From NCBI GenBank assembly GCA_032871835.1, contig CM065300.1:112527088-112591087 (forward strand): a stretch of 64,000 nucleotides of DNA, given 5' to 3'. Origin of the DNA: Dipteronia dyeriana (Eukaryota > Streptophyta > Magnoliopsida > Sapindales > Sapindaceae). The notes under the pieces are model-generated. The model had not been told where the DNA came from. It ran no database searches and saw only the letters and a program-made list of their open reading frames with translations. Below, one piece after another: positions 1 to 10,915 of this stretch. Numbering within the stretch: position 1 is the stretch's first letter; the number at the start of each line of letters is the position of its first letter. Made by a program: the position numbers and the translations under genes.

Positions 1-313
1 TAGAATCGGGGATAACCCTAATGCCATAAGGAAGAGGCCTCGCTGGAAGAGGTCCAGCAACCGTGACTTGACCCTTCCAAATAGCGTCAGCCCTCTCTCC
101 TTCATTAGAATATTCATGGACTAATTTGAGAGGGTTGTCTAGGTGATTAGAGAAGTTGGAGCCAATCGAAACGTTCCTACCAAAGCGGAGGCACTGACAG
201 AGCGGGAAAGCGTCCTCGTCGCTTGAATTTTCTAGCACCTGCTTCCTAGGAACTGGGCTGGGGGCACTAGTGCCTTAAACCATAGTCTCAATAATGTCAG
301 CAGATTTTAACAT
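1..313 (-). pseudogene. 5' part of antisense ORF in a gypsy element (runs off window)
   Basis: Read on the minus strand from an ATG at 313, the frame is open to the window edge except for one TAA after 12 codons (277-275), which could be a mutated CAA. About 90 codons follow, rich in S/N/D/P. The family is not recognised from residues. Position suggests an identity: the ORF points away from an LTR that follows at 695, behind a purine-rich tract. In Tat-lineage gypsy elements an antisense ORF is known between pol and the 3' LTR, and a similar antisense ORF is seen at 62318-64000. It could instead be the first exon of an unrelated gene whose rest lies outside the window. Confidence 0.4.
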
Positions 314-450
314 TATTGAATGTGGGGCTTGAATAACAAAGAAAACAACGAAGAGCTTTTCAAAGGTAGCGAACGAGAGGGAATTTTGAAAACTTGAAGT
401 ATGAAAGAAAGCGTGAGGAAAGTGATGAGGAAGTCGGGTTTAAATAGAGG
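314..450 (-). promoter_or_regulatory. Candidate promoter and 5' UTR of the antisense ORF
   Basis: On the minus strand a TATA-like TATTTAAA lies at 46-39 of the 400-460 block (439-446). A pyrimidine-rich, CT-containing leader of roughly 100 bases follows, then the ATG at 313. Spacing is right for a plant core promoter, but this is pattern only; no transcript evidence can be seen. Confidence 0.35.
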
Positions 451-680
451 AGGGAGAGGTAGTGACGTCAATGAAATCTTCAGAGGGATTGCCTCGAATT
501 ATGAGAGCGGTCGTAATGTAGCCAGATTATCTCAGGGAATACACAGGTCTTTTTCTGCCACGTCACTGGTATAATTAATAAAGAGATTTTGCCTAGATTT
601 GGTAATGGTAAAATAGGGAAAATTTCCCAATTAAAACAAGGAATCTAACTCCAACCCCAACTCAGTCACCGATGTTCAAG

Positions 681-692
681 TCAGAGGGGACT
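681..692 (+). other. Polypurine tract before LTR
   Basis: The purine-rich stretch TCAGAGGGGA sits a few bases before the TGTTAAT start of the LTR at 695. This is the place expected for the plus-strand primer of a + oriented LTR element, so the LTR that follows is probably the 3' one. Confidence 0.45.
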
Positions 693-694
693 TC

Positions 695-1828
695 TGTTAA
701 TAGCAAAAATTGGCTAGGGTACCAAAGAGAAATTTTCCACTCTCCTAACCCGAATCAAATCTCGTGTTCACCAGTCATTGAACCCTGGGTCCTAAGAGCG
801 AGCCATAGAACTACCTCGTAGAATCGAGGAAGGGTCATCAACCTTCAGAACTATCATGAATTGAGCCCGACACGACCAGGTCGAGCCCTTTACGCCAACA
901 CTTGAATTCGAGCAAAGCCTGATGTGTGGTTATCCGGGGCTTCCTAAGAACAAAATTACCCCGTAGCCTCCCCAGAAGCTAGCCAGCCTCTCCAGGCACA
1001 AAAAGGGGGAGCCTTTAAAGATATCAGGTTCATGTTGTAGCTACATTCCAACTCGCTAAGGAAGATTTGAACCCATCTAGACGAGAAAAAGAAAGCTCGT
1101 ATAATGCAAGTTCCCCCCAATGAGTGCACACAAGGTCGTCTCAAGCTCCAAAGGACCGAGAAGGGTCAGGCCGAGATTCTGGTACCAAAACTAAAGTAGG
1201 GGTCTACCTCACCCTATAAAACAATGAACAGCTAACTCAACGACCTCCATGAAGAATCGTTCCATGAGTACACACAAGATCAAATCTAAACTCCAACAAA
1301 TATTGAAACTTTACGTACGTGTAAGGCAAGATATTGAGTCCTAAAAGGAAACAAACTTATCTCTACCAAAGATATTTTCGAATTCGTTATTAATACAAAG
1401 TCCTAGCCGATAAGAAAGGAACGGATTTAGAGAATTATGGCGGGAGATTCACTGGTTTGAACTACTTGGACCGTGTATAAATATGCCCGTCGTAAACAAA
1501 GAGAGTGGGAGGGAAACAAAAAGAGTTCTTTAGTCTTTGATCTAAATTTTGTAATTGGAACACGGCCTCCACTATTATCTACTATTCGACAGGCATGAAA
1601 TTGCCACCCTACTATATCCCAGAGAGATTAAGAGTGTTTAAGAGTCTTTTTGTATGAAATTCATAGTTGATAATAAAGCCATCACATTCCTGTTTATAAC
1701 TGCACTCATATTCATACATCCATCTTTATTCTGTCAGGTTAGGTACCAATCCCGGCCACCACCTACGTGGTAGTGGTCTCGAGGGTGTTAACCGAAATTT
1801 CTCACCTCGAGTAAATTCTCCATTAACA
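695..1828 (+). mobile_element. LTR of a Ty3-gypsy element, probably 3' LTR
   Basis: The segment begins TGTTAAT and ends ATTAACA, a perfect 7-base terminal inverted repeat of the TG...CA type. Inside are a TATAAATA at 1476-1483 and an AATAAA at 1672-1677, in the order promoter then poly(A) signal expected of a + oriented LTR. A purine tract precedes it and an antisense ORF lies upstream, which fits the 3' LTR of a Tat-type gypsy element whose body is outside the window. No second copy is present in the window, so the exact ends rest on the inverted termini alone. Confidence 0.6.
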
Positions 1829-2099
1829 CTTTTCTTTGCTATTGTTTTCACGCACACATAAACTCAAATGCTTACACTTCGCACACACCACTCTCACTCT
1901 TGCCATTTTCTTATTTCATTTCTTTCAATAATCAATAAAACGAGAGACAATCTATGGATAACACCTCATGGGTTGATGATACCCCCTCGTTTACCACTTT
2001 AATTGTTTTCAAAACTATAAGAGCACAATGTGTAGGAACACATTTATAAATATCTTTAGAATTCGTAATTTCTTAACGTCGAAAAAAACGCGTTCACTC
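1829..2099. other. Non-coding, unassigned
   Basis: AT-rich sequence between the gypsy LTR and a SIRE-type LTR fragment. No open frame of note, no primer-binding site directly after 1828, and no repeat shared with the rest of the window was recognised. Confidence 0.4.
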
Positions 2100-3256
2100 A
2101 GCATGAGAGATTCTAATCATGTTCAATCTAGCTTTAATAGAGTCTAAAACTCTAATCAAAGTATACACAATAAACATACATATATAGAAGAAGAAACCCA
2201 AGGTAATTGAAAACTTTGAAAAATAAAACTCAACAAAATTTTCAATACCTTAAGACAAATATGCAGTCTCATTTTTTTATAAAGAACAACCATAAAAATT
2301 GATCAAATGACCTCAAAAATTCTTGGAGATTTTAGAGAATTGATAGACAAACAATCTCTAATTAGAATCACTTGAATCAGCATTCAAATGAGAAAGTTAT
2401 GGTGTTTGGAAGATGAGAAAGTTTGAGAGAAAATTTATGCAAACCTGGTTTTTCAATTTTTCTTCTTGAAACAAATGAGAGAGAGAGAGCGCGGAAATTT
2501 AGAGGACCAATTGCCATATGCCACCTCACATCCCTAAGGAGGAGTGTGGCCATCTTAGGGGCAGGACTTCCTTCTCCCTGAGATGGTCATGCACCTCATT
2601 GAGGATGGGAAGCAAGTGGCCTTTGGCCACTTGCTTCATCCCTCACGCACCTTCTAGTTCTTCAACAATTCTTCGGCCTCTGAACTCTAAATTTGAATAT
2701 GTTTTCATATTAAAAACTGGGACTCTCTCACACATATGGACAACTATGAAACTTAGACCATTGACTTGATAGAAGAAGGCAAAGATAATGCATGGTAAGT
2801 AACTGAAAAGTTTTGTAACTTTTTACTCAAAACTTGAAATATAATGAATGAGTAACCAAAATGACCAAAAATCAATAAGGAATAATATAAGGTTAAATTC
2901 AAGTCCAAATTCCAAAAAACCAAAACAAAAAAACACATGAACACCCAATAATTCCATTTTCTGTATATAGTCCAAGAACATGCAATTTATAAAATTTGTC
3001 AATTTATATATTATATAAATTGAGCACATTGATGCAGGGAAACATATGGATGCAATTTTTATGTGTGTCTAACCCTTGTGAGAGAGATGAGGTCTAAATA
3101 TATCTTTGTTGAGCAATGAAGCACACTTCTCTTTGAAGACTTAATCTTATTTGATAAGTTGCCAAATATTCTTTTAAGCTTGAATCATCATTAATCTAAG
3201 ACAACTAATCAATACAAGTGAAACATTGTTTTGATATGGAATTAATGCCAACACAA
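2100..3256 (-). mobile_element. SIRE-type copia LTR fragment
   Basis: The segment matches, base by base over long stretches, the first part of the LTR at 47529-50135 (same strand) and, inverted, the LTR at 3864-6681. It carries the same CATGAGAGATT..., GGACAATTGCC... and TTTTGATATGGAATTAAT blocks. Its LTR start is at about 3253 (CCAACA on the + strand). The homology stops near 2100, so roughly the last half of the LTR is missing. Open frames inside it (for example 2518-2769) follow the LTR and are not genes. Confidence 0.75.
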
Positions 3257-3858
3257 CTTCAAATAGTTAATATGTGTGGTAAGGGATCGAGGCATTACAA
3301 TCCAGCACCGGTCCCACCCTCAATTACACACTTCGTGCCTCATGCCACGGCTATCTAGGAAACAAATTGAGATATCCTGGAGTAGTAGGTAGTAAATTTT
3401 GTAGAAAGTATCTTCTTTTAGATAATTGTTGGGGGAATCACCCTTCGCTTTAAGGTACCCCAAGCCATGAGAGAATCTGGACCAGGTAGCAGAGTACCAA
3501 TCTTTGAAAGACTCGGGCTACAACCGTAAGTTTCAGACCACCCAGTGAATTTCCAACCCTAGCGGTGAAATCCACGGTTGATATCCCTTACTTGGGAAAC
3601 TTGTCAATAGCTAGACGGGACAAAGGAGAGAGCCCCACGATCTTATGTTGATGGTAGTATCAGTCCTATAAGGAATGCCAAAGGGAACCATCCTCAAAGG
3701 GAAGACTGAAAGGAATCAACAGTTGTGTCAGAAACTTAGACAACAATTGTTTAGAGACTGGGACCATAGGTGGCACACCTAAGTGACTCCAAGATTAGAT
3801 GGCCAAGATGGCAAAGGAAAAAGAAATTGAGGAAATGAAAGCATCGGGGAACGTAAAA
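3257..3858 (+). other. Leader/gag N-terminal region of a gypsy element
   Basis: This stretch lies between two SIRE-type LTRs and is interrupted by the solo LTR at 3864. Deleting that LTR and one target duplication joins its end (about 3830-3863) to the gypsy gag at 6687, so it is the upstream part of that element. It is frameshifted and no domain can be read in it. Confidence 0.45.
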
Positions 3859-3863
3859 GGATC
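3859..3863 (+). repeat. Target-site duplication GGATC (left)
   Basis: GGATC directly precedes the TG of the LTR at 3864 and is repeated directly after its CA at 6682-6686. A 5-base duplication is what LTR-element integrase makes. Confidence 0.8.
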
Positions 3864-6681
3864 TGTTAGGTTTTTGGTTTATGTTGGTATTAATTCCATA
3901 TCAAAACAATGTTTCACTTGTATTGATTTAATTGTCTTAGATTGATGATGTTTCAAGCTTCAATGAAGATTTGGCAACTTATCATACAAGATCAAGTCTT
4001 TAAAGAGAAATGCAGTTCATTGTTTGATAAATGTATATTTAAAACCGTAACTCTCTTATAAGGCTTAGGCACACACACACATTTCATCCATATGTGTCCC
4101 TGCATCATAGTGCTTATTTTGTATAACACATTCACACACTAAATATTGAATGCTCATGCATTAGTGCTAAATTAACAAGCTTTGTGAATTGCATGTTCTA
4201 AGACTTTGTCTAGAAATAACATTCTTGTGTGATTACATTTTGTATGCTTATATAACATGGACCTTGGACTTGAATTTGGTATTACATTGTTCCTTAATAA
4301 GTTCCAGTCATTTTGGTTACTCATATATTTGATTTTGACTTCCAAGTCAAGAGTAACGAAACTTTTCGGTCAATTTACATGCATTGTCTTCGTCTTCATA
4401 TATTGAGTCAAATTCTTATTTTCTGGTCTAAGTTTCATAATTTTCCATGTGCAACAAATATTTCCAGTTTATAATCCACAAATGGATTCAAATTCAGAGT
4501 TCAGAGGTCAGAGAACGGTCGAAAAACGTAGAGGAGTGCAAGGGAGGAAGCTAGCGGCCAAAAAGCCACCAAGCCTCCATCCCGAAATGGCGCATGGCCA
4601 TCTCTGGAAGGAACCCTTCCTGCCCCTGTGATGCCCATGCGCCATCTCAGGGTGGGAAGTGGCTTGGGGGATTTCAATTTTTTCACATCTTCCTTTCCCT
4701 TTCTTTTAAATAACTCTCCTCTCTCTCATTTCATTCTAAGAAGACAATTTGAAATCATCGTGCAGAAATTTTCTTTCAATTTTTCTCACCATCCAAACAC
4801 TATATTTTTTTCATTTGAACTCCAATTCAAGTGATTCGAATTGGAGATTGTTCTTCCTTCAATCCTCTATCATCTCAAAGAAGATTTGAGAAGTTTTGAT
4901 CACGTTTTTTTGTGGCTCTACACACAAAAATGGGACTGCACATTGTTTCTTATGGTATTTATCAATTTCATCTTGAGTTTTGCTCTTAAATGTGTTCAAT
5001 AACCTTGGGTTTTCTTCTTAATACATGTATGTATATTGTATAAAGTTTAATTAGAGTTTTAGACTATTATGAAACTAGATTGAATTTGATTGAAATCTTA
5101 CATGTTGGGTTAGGTTTTGATATTGCCTATGTTTTCACATATTTGGGATTGTATTGTGCTAACTTTCTATCTGGGACTATGTTGTGATCTTTGATTGATT
5201 GATTTTAATAAAAATAGTCTTTATATGTGTTAGGTTCATTTAATTGAATACATTTTAGAACAATACATTTAATCGAGTTCTTAGAGCTATTTTGACTTTA
5301 ATTGAATATTGTGAATAAAATATGCTTTAGGTTTTTGCTAGAAATTTAATTGACATTATCATATGATTCCAGTATGTTTTTGTGTATGTTACTGAAATCT
5401 TGAATATGTGCTTAATGTATATTCTTTTATTCAAGTTTTAGTTGTATGAATATATCTATGAATTAAATGTGTTTTTGGTATTTCATATGCACTAGAATAT
5501 TATTCATGCATGGGTAACTAGACAATTTTGATTTATGAACTCACATGCTTATGTCTAGTTCCCATAGAATGTATTGATCCCAAATTCTATGTTGAGTACT
5601 TGTTTTCATTTTTGCATTCTTTGATCACATTTAGGAAGTCCTTGTAAAAGGCATGCAGTCTTGGTTAGGACATGTGGTCCGGATAGCAAAGCAAGGAGTC
5701 TTCGTTAGGACACGAGGTCCGGATAATCAAGCAAGGGAGACTTGCTAGAGGCAAGGGTGCCTTGGATAGAAAGTAGACTTTTTATTGGTAGACCCAGAAT
5801 ATTCAGATGTGATGAAATCTATAGATACATTGTGTCATTTGTTGATCACTCTTGGGGAATTTCCAACTTCTTAATGGTTTTGGTTAGAGTGGACTCTAAT
5901 AGAGAGTGAATCATTGTTGATCACTTTTAAGGAATTTCCAATCTACCAATAGGGATTGGGTAGATGTCGAGTCCAATATAGAGTATGTCATTTGTTGGTC
6001 ACTTTTGAGGAATGTCTTATCTACTTGCCAATAATAAAAGTACCTGACAGTTGTATTCAACCCATGGATGTTTCCTCTACGAAGGTTTTACCACGTAAAA
6101 ACATCATGTGTCAATTCTTCTTATCCCTTTAATATATTTGTATGTGTATGTTAGTATCTTGTTTTACAATCTTCATTTCTAGATATTATTGAAAAACAAG
6201 ATTGTTGTAATGTGTGAAATTCTAGCTGTTCATATGATCAAAGTTGTAAATATCATTTTATTTGTACATAGATTTGTTTGTATATAATCATCTTTGATTA
6301 AGTACTTGTACATATTGAACATTGTTGTAAATACAAGTATTCTTTGTTTTAGTACATTTATCTATTGTATCTTTGTAAGTGTTTGAACTTTGTATCTGGT
6401 GATATTCCATTTCAAGTCGTAAAGTTTCACATTGTAATATTCTAAGTACAACTTATGGATTTTGCCCTACATTGAATATATTTGTTTATAAGATACATTG
6501 TTTCTTGTTATATGTTTTGCAGACATACTTGTGTAAATTGTTTTCTCATAACAATCATGTTAAATGTTAATTTGTATGCTCACTAAGGATTTGTCACAAG
6601 TCTTGAAAGAGTTCAAAAAATAGAGTGATAACCTATTCACCCCCCTCTAGGTTGTTTAGTATAACCTTGTAGGTATTTTCA
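3864..6681 (+). mobile_element. Solo LTR of a SIRE-type copia element
   Basis: A 2818-base LTR begins TGTTAGG and ends TATTTTCA, flanked by GGATC on both sides. It is the inverted homologue of the LTR at 47529-50135: both share a start of the form TGTTxxGTTTTTxG..TGTTGGTATTAATTCC and an end region with ATTCACCCCCCTCTAGG, which I associate with SIRE/Maximus-type LTRs. There is no internal domain between two LTRs, so the element has been reduced to one LTR by recombination. It sits inside the gag of a gypsy element, whose frame resumes at 6687. Internal direct repeats occur at 5630-6000, where short blocks containing AAGGAGTCTTxGTTAGGAC and TCACTxTTxxGGAATTTCC recur. Confidence 0.85.
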
Positions 6682-6686
6682 GGATC
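6682..6686 (+). repeat. Target-site duplication GGATC (right)
   Basis: Second copy of GGATC, immediately after the terminal CA of the solo LTR. Confidence 0.8.
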
Positions 6687-7819
6687 TATTGAGAGAAATG
6701 AACACACCATTCTCACGGAGGATCAGGGAGGTAGGGTTGCTGCCTAAATTCAAAATGCCAATCAAGGAATACCCCGGATCAGAGGACACCCCCAGCCACT
6801 TAAAGAGTTTTGTACACCATATAGAGATTCAGAACGATACCCGATTAGCGATGTGTCGAATGTTCCTCTAAACCCTGACCGATTGTGTCAAGACTTGGTT
6901 TAGGAAACTACCCCTAGGTAACATAGACTCATTCACATAGCTCACCAAGGATTTATGCTCTCAATTCCAAGGGATCAAACCTCATCCTAAAGACCGTATC
7001 TTGCTCCAGTACGCGGTCCAAGAGTGAGTAAAGTCACTAAAATCTTACGAAGAGAAATTCCATAAAGAAGTAATCTAGATGGGAGTGTTCATCTAGAAAG
7101 AGTCTTTAGCTAAAATTTAGAGAAACGTGTGGGTCGGTAGATTGTTCTGATCATTAAACAAGTGGAGATAAGCAAACAACTTAGAATCAAGATTGAGAAT
7201 GATGAAGCGAGATTTGTCAAGCGTTCAAATAAGGAAGAGCTAAAGCCAGGACTAGCCAGAAGACCCAGAAACTACCTCCTAAGCAGTCCACTTATCGGTC
7301 ACCTCTCTTTCCCACACAGCAGGAGTGGTATCTAGTGAGAAAGACGCCTCCTAGAGCAATACACCCACCATGGGAAGTAGCATGAATAGTAAGGGAGGAG
7401 GAAGGATACAACCATTATACTCTTATTAACACCTCTTAGGAAAGCATATACCTCACCATATGTGATAAGGGGCTGCTCAGAAATCCAGGTTTTATAAAGC
7501 TCCCAGCAGATAAGCGAAATCGATACAAGTACTGTGACTTCCGTGAGGACATAGAGCACAATAGGTTATAATGTTATAGTCTCCACAACCAAATCGAAGG
7601 ATTGGTAAAAGGTGGTCTTTTAACTGAATTTTTACAATAGGTGCAAGAAAACATTAGGATAGGGAAGAAGGTTCAAGGTGAGCTTTGAGAAGAGGAAGAA
7701 ATAAGGAGGGATAAAGGAAGGTATCTAATGTAGCATATCCAAATCATCCATACCATCAGCAAAAGACCCACATTAGCAGAAACCTCTTACAACATGAAAA
7801 TTCCCTTAGCCACTTATAG
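6687..7819 (+). pseudogene. Ty3-gypsy gag, decayed
   Basis: The + strand frame reads as a plant gypsy capsid protein. A conserved entry block ends in PKFKMPIKEYPGSEDP-like residues (about 6745-6790), followed by the retrotransposon gag domain to about 7110, with the QGIKPHPKDRILLQYAVQE block at 6970-7025. After a low-similarity stretch, 7488-7640 gives the gag C-terminal KLPADKRNRYKYCDF...IEGLVKGG segment. The last part (about 7740-7800) resembles the ISGGPTLAGTS motif that precedes protease in many gypsy polyproteins. Several in-frame stops and frameshifts make it non-functional. A SIRE-type LTR cuts it off at 7820, so protease and pol are absent. The gag at 19901-21347 is from a related element. 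Confidence 0.75.
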
Positions 7820-8841
7820 TGTCAAATATACCTAGAAAAAGGTGAATAGGTATAGACTCAAAATTCTTGAAATCTCTTTTTCCTTTCAAAAGAATACAAT
7901 TACACAAAGAAACTTTAACAAGATGATTGATTCAACAAATTATTGTGATAGCAATACAATAAAAGATGAATCAATACAATTCAAGGAAAGTAAACAACTA
8001 TAAACAACATAAGGATATTTTCATGGTAAGACCTCAAAAATGAGGAAACATACACGGGTTTATACCATAACCACCGGTAAAAGCAAATCACTATGACAAA
8101 TAGCAGATACTCAATCAAGAGGCAATCAATACAAGATTCACTCTCTAAGCTATCTACACCTATTTTACCCTCGGACCTAGTGAACTTACTATGCTGCCTT
8201 CCTATCCAAGACCTCATGTCTCTAGGAAGAATCCTTTGCTTGTCTATCCAAGTTCTCCAGACTCTAGACAAGACTTCCTTGCACAAATCAAAGAATCACT
8301 CTTCAAAATGTGACTTCCAATGCTTAGCTATCCGGATCACCCCGATCCTAGTCAAGACTTCCAATGTTCAAAGCAAAGAATCACTCTTAGAAATGGGACT
8401 TCCAACCTCTTCACAAGGCATGTGATCTAAGTGAATGCAAATGATGCAAACACACATAACATAGTATATATGATCAATATATCCTATGGAAACTAGAAAT
8501 GAATCAATAAGAACATGTGAAATGTATTCTAGTTTATCATCCTAAAAATAATGCAATCAAGCAAATGATGCATGTACATACCAAATATGTTATTTCAACA
8601 AATATTCAATCAAAGTGACCTAGCATATGTAGAGACTATTTATCATATAAAAGATGTCAATGATCACACAAAATAGTCCTACAGTTGAAGCTAGCACAAT
8701 ACAATATCACAAGCATGTGAAAACATTGATTTAAAAAACCTAACTCAACATGCATGTAAATTGAAGCTCATTCTACTCTATTAGAGTTAATTACTCTAAT
8801 CAATGATCATACAACAAACAAACAAGAAATTCCCTAAAACG
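7820..8841 (-). mobile_element. SIRE-type copia LTR, minus orientation
   Basis: The left edge carries GGTGAATAGG, the inverse of the SIRE-type LTR end. The interior has the same order of landmarks as 47.6-48.5 kb: a GGTAAAAC block near 7900-8100, paired 'CTxxxCAAGACTTCC' blocks with CGGATCACC near 8200-8400, and then AATGCAAAxxAxxCAAACAC. It is diverged and shorter than 47529-50135. It cuts the gypsy gag at 7820 and is itself cut by the next LTR at about 8842. Confidence 0.6.
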
Positions 8842-9376
8842 TGTGTCTAATTACCTAGAGGGGGTGAATAGGTTTTAATCCAGTTAATTACCAACTTTTC
8901 TTGATTAGTCAATATTCAAATTCACTCAAAAAAAAAACAAACATACAAAATCAAGCATAAAGTTTGGACTATAAATAACGCGTGATATATAGGTGGAAAC
9001 CCTCCAAATGGAAACAAAAACCATGGGTTATTCTGCTAGCACACACGATAACTGAAACCCACTATATGACTAAAAGGTTACACCCTCAAGTGATACTCGA
9101 ACACTCACTCTCGACAACCTCAGGATATAGACACTACCACTAACCACTATTGGCTCAATCCATAGTGATATCCCCTAATCCACAACTCTTCGCGTGAGCA
9201 CCTTCTACTCTACCCCTAGGACCTTTTACAGTGGCAGTTGACCAATTGCTTGCCAACCCACCCTTGGTTTCAAGAATTGACTTGCTTGTGCAACTTCAGC
9301 TAGAAGTCACAAGACTTTGACTCTAAGAAGAGTATATTGTCTAAGTGAACAATCAATGAATGCTCAATGCAAGATA
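8842..9376 (-). mobile_element. Second SIRE-type LTR fragment
   Basis: A new LTR end with CCTAGAGGGGGTGAATAGG begins at about 8842, about 1 kb after the similar end at 7830-7850. A second, separate LTR is therefore inserted in, or joined to, the first. Its homology stops at 9376, where another LTR begins with TGTTAGGG. Confidence 0.5.
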
Positions 9377-10915
9377 TGTTAGGGATTTTACCCTAAAGCT
9401 TGTAATTTGTAAATGTGATTTGAACATATATAAAAGAAGTAGTATATTCATTTATTTTGTGTCATACTTTATATATAACATGTGCACTTAACATCTAAGA
9501 TTGTCGGATGTAATTTTGAATTAAGTATTTGAGTGTCATATACAGATGGATTCAGTTTGAAACAAGCAATCTAAAGAGTCCATAGCTAGCAAATAAAGTT
9601 GGATACTTTATTTGTCATTAATCTACAGCTACGGTCCATTCCGTAATGTACGGTGATCTTATCATGGATCATTCATATGGTGATATGAGAATGGAGGCAC
9701 CTTGTATGATGTGATCATATAGGACTGGACCACGATTTATATGAATCTCTCACTAAGATCTGTTTATAGTGAGATTTATATATATCGACAAATGATGGCA
9801 ATATGTGGGTGATCTTAATCCTGAGTGTCTTATCGACTCCTTCAGGTTAGGTCGTAGCCTTTGATATACCATGGGTGAGGTCGGAGTGGCATTCCCGATC
9901 TATATGCTCTGTATGTTTGGATTGTGGTTAGGTTTGTGGCTGGAAAGCTTTGTACAAAATAGTGGAATCCTCTATTTCTTTCGAGAAGTAAATAGTAGTT
10001 CCCTTAAGGGTTGAATCGGGGCTTGAACAATATGACCACTCTCCTAATTCCTTGAGGAATGTAGGATTTACTGTTCATTAGAGAATCAATGGTACTTAAT
10101 GGAAAGATGTAATTAGAGTGGTATAACGGATATTATGACCCAGCTTTAATTATGAACTACATGTGGAGGATCATACCATATGTAATTGTTATATCGATGG
10201 AGACCAAGAGTTATTTGTTTGTGTAAAAATGTCTACAGTTAAGAGAGTGTTGATTTAGGTTTTTAGTGGAATGACACTAAGTTAATAATCATGAAACATT
10301 AATTAAAGAGTTTAATTAGTTATTTCTAAAGATTATTAGAGCTCAAAATATTGTAGGTCCATTAAGTCCCCTTGCTAGCCCGATCGAATTAGGTAACAAG
10401 GGTCACAGTTAAGTAATTGGATTGTCCAATTAATTGTGTTAGGAAAGTGACACGTGTTTAATCGAGAATTAGTTGAATATAGAGATTATTTAATTAATGA
10501 AAAATAATAACATGTTAATTAAATAATTAGATTATTTAATTATCTAATTAATCATTATTGGAGGGTGTTCTTTGATATTTAATTATGAAAGATAAGATAA
10601 TGTGATTATTTTATTTTTAATTCAATATTGAATTTGAATTTAAAAAGTTTAAATTCAAACATTATTATTATCTAATAAAAGATATAATATATCCTTTAAA
10701 ATGATTTAATAAAATTTAAATCAATTTAAAATAGATGTATATAATATGTATATATATTTTAGGTAACCGATAAGTTTATAACACAAGAATACTATCAAAA
10801 ATTGTTTTGAGAGTAAAAAGAACCGGAAAAAAAGAGAAAAACGTTCTTATTTTTTTCATCGGGCAAAAAAAGTTTCTCCCTTCTTTCTTCTACCTCTGAC
10901 AGTTTGAGTTCCATG
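9377..10915 (+). mobile_element. Copia LTR family B, truncated, plus orientation
   Basis: Sequence from TGTTAGGGATTTT onward is the inverted homologue of the complete LTR at 51468-53506. Shared blocks include AAGAGTCCATAG, TAATCTACAGCTACGGTCC, CCGTAATGTACGGTGAT, CACCTTGTATGATGTGATC and TGTCTTATCGACTCCTT. The complete copy is about 2.04 kb, so this one lacks its last third. It ends where an LTR of family C begins at 10916. No coding capacity. Confidence 0.75.

Noticed and set aside
2518..2769. 83-codon + strand frame
   Set aside because: Lies within the SIRE-type LTR; the homologous positions at 49295-49504 and 4449-4631 are also open only by chance and differ in sequence.
8093..8425. 110-codon + strand frame with overlapping 101-codon frame on the other strand
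   Set aside because: Both lie within a SIRE-type LTR whose homologues are not open there.
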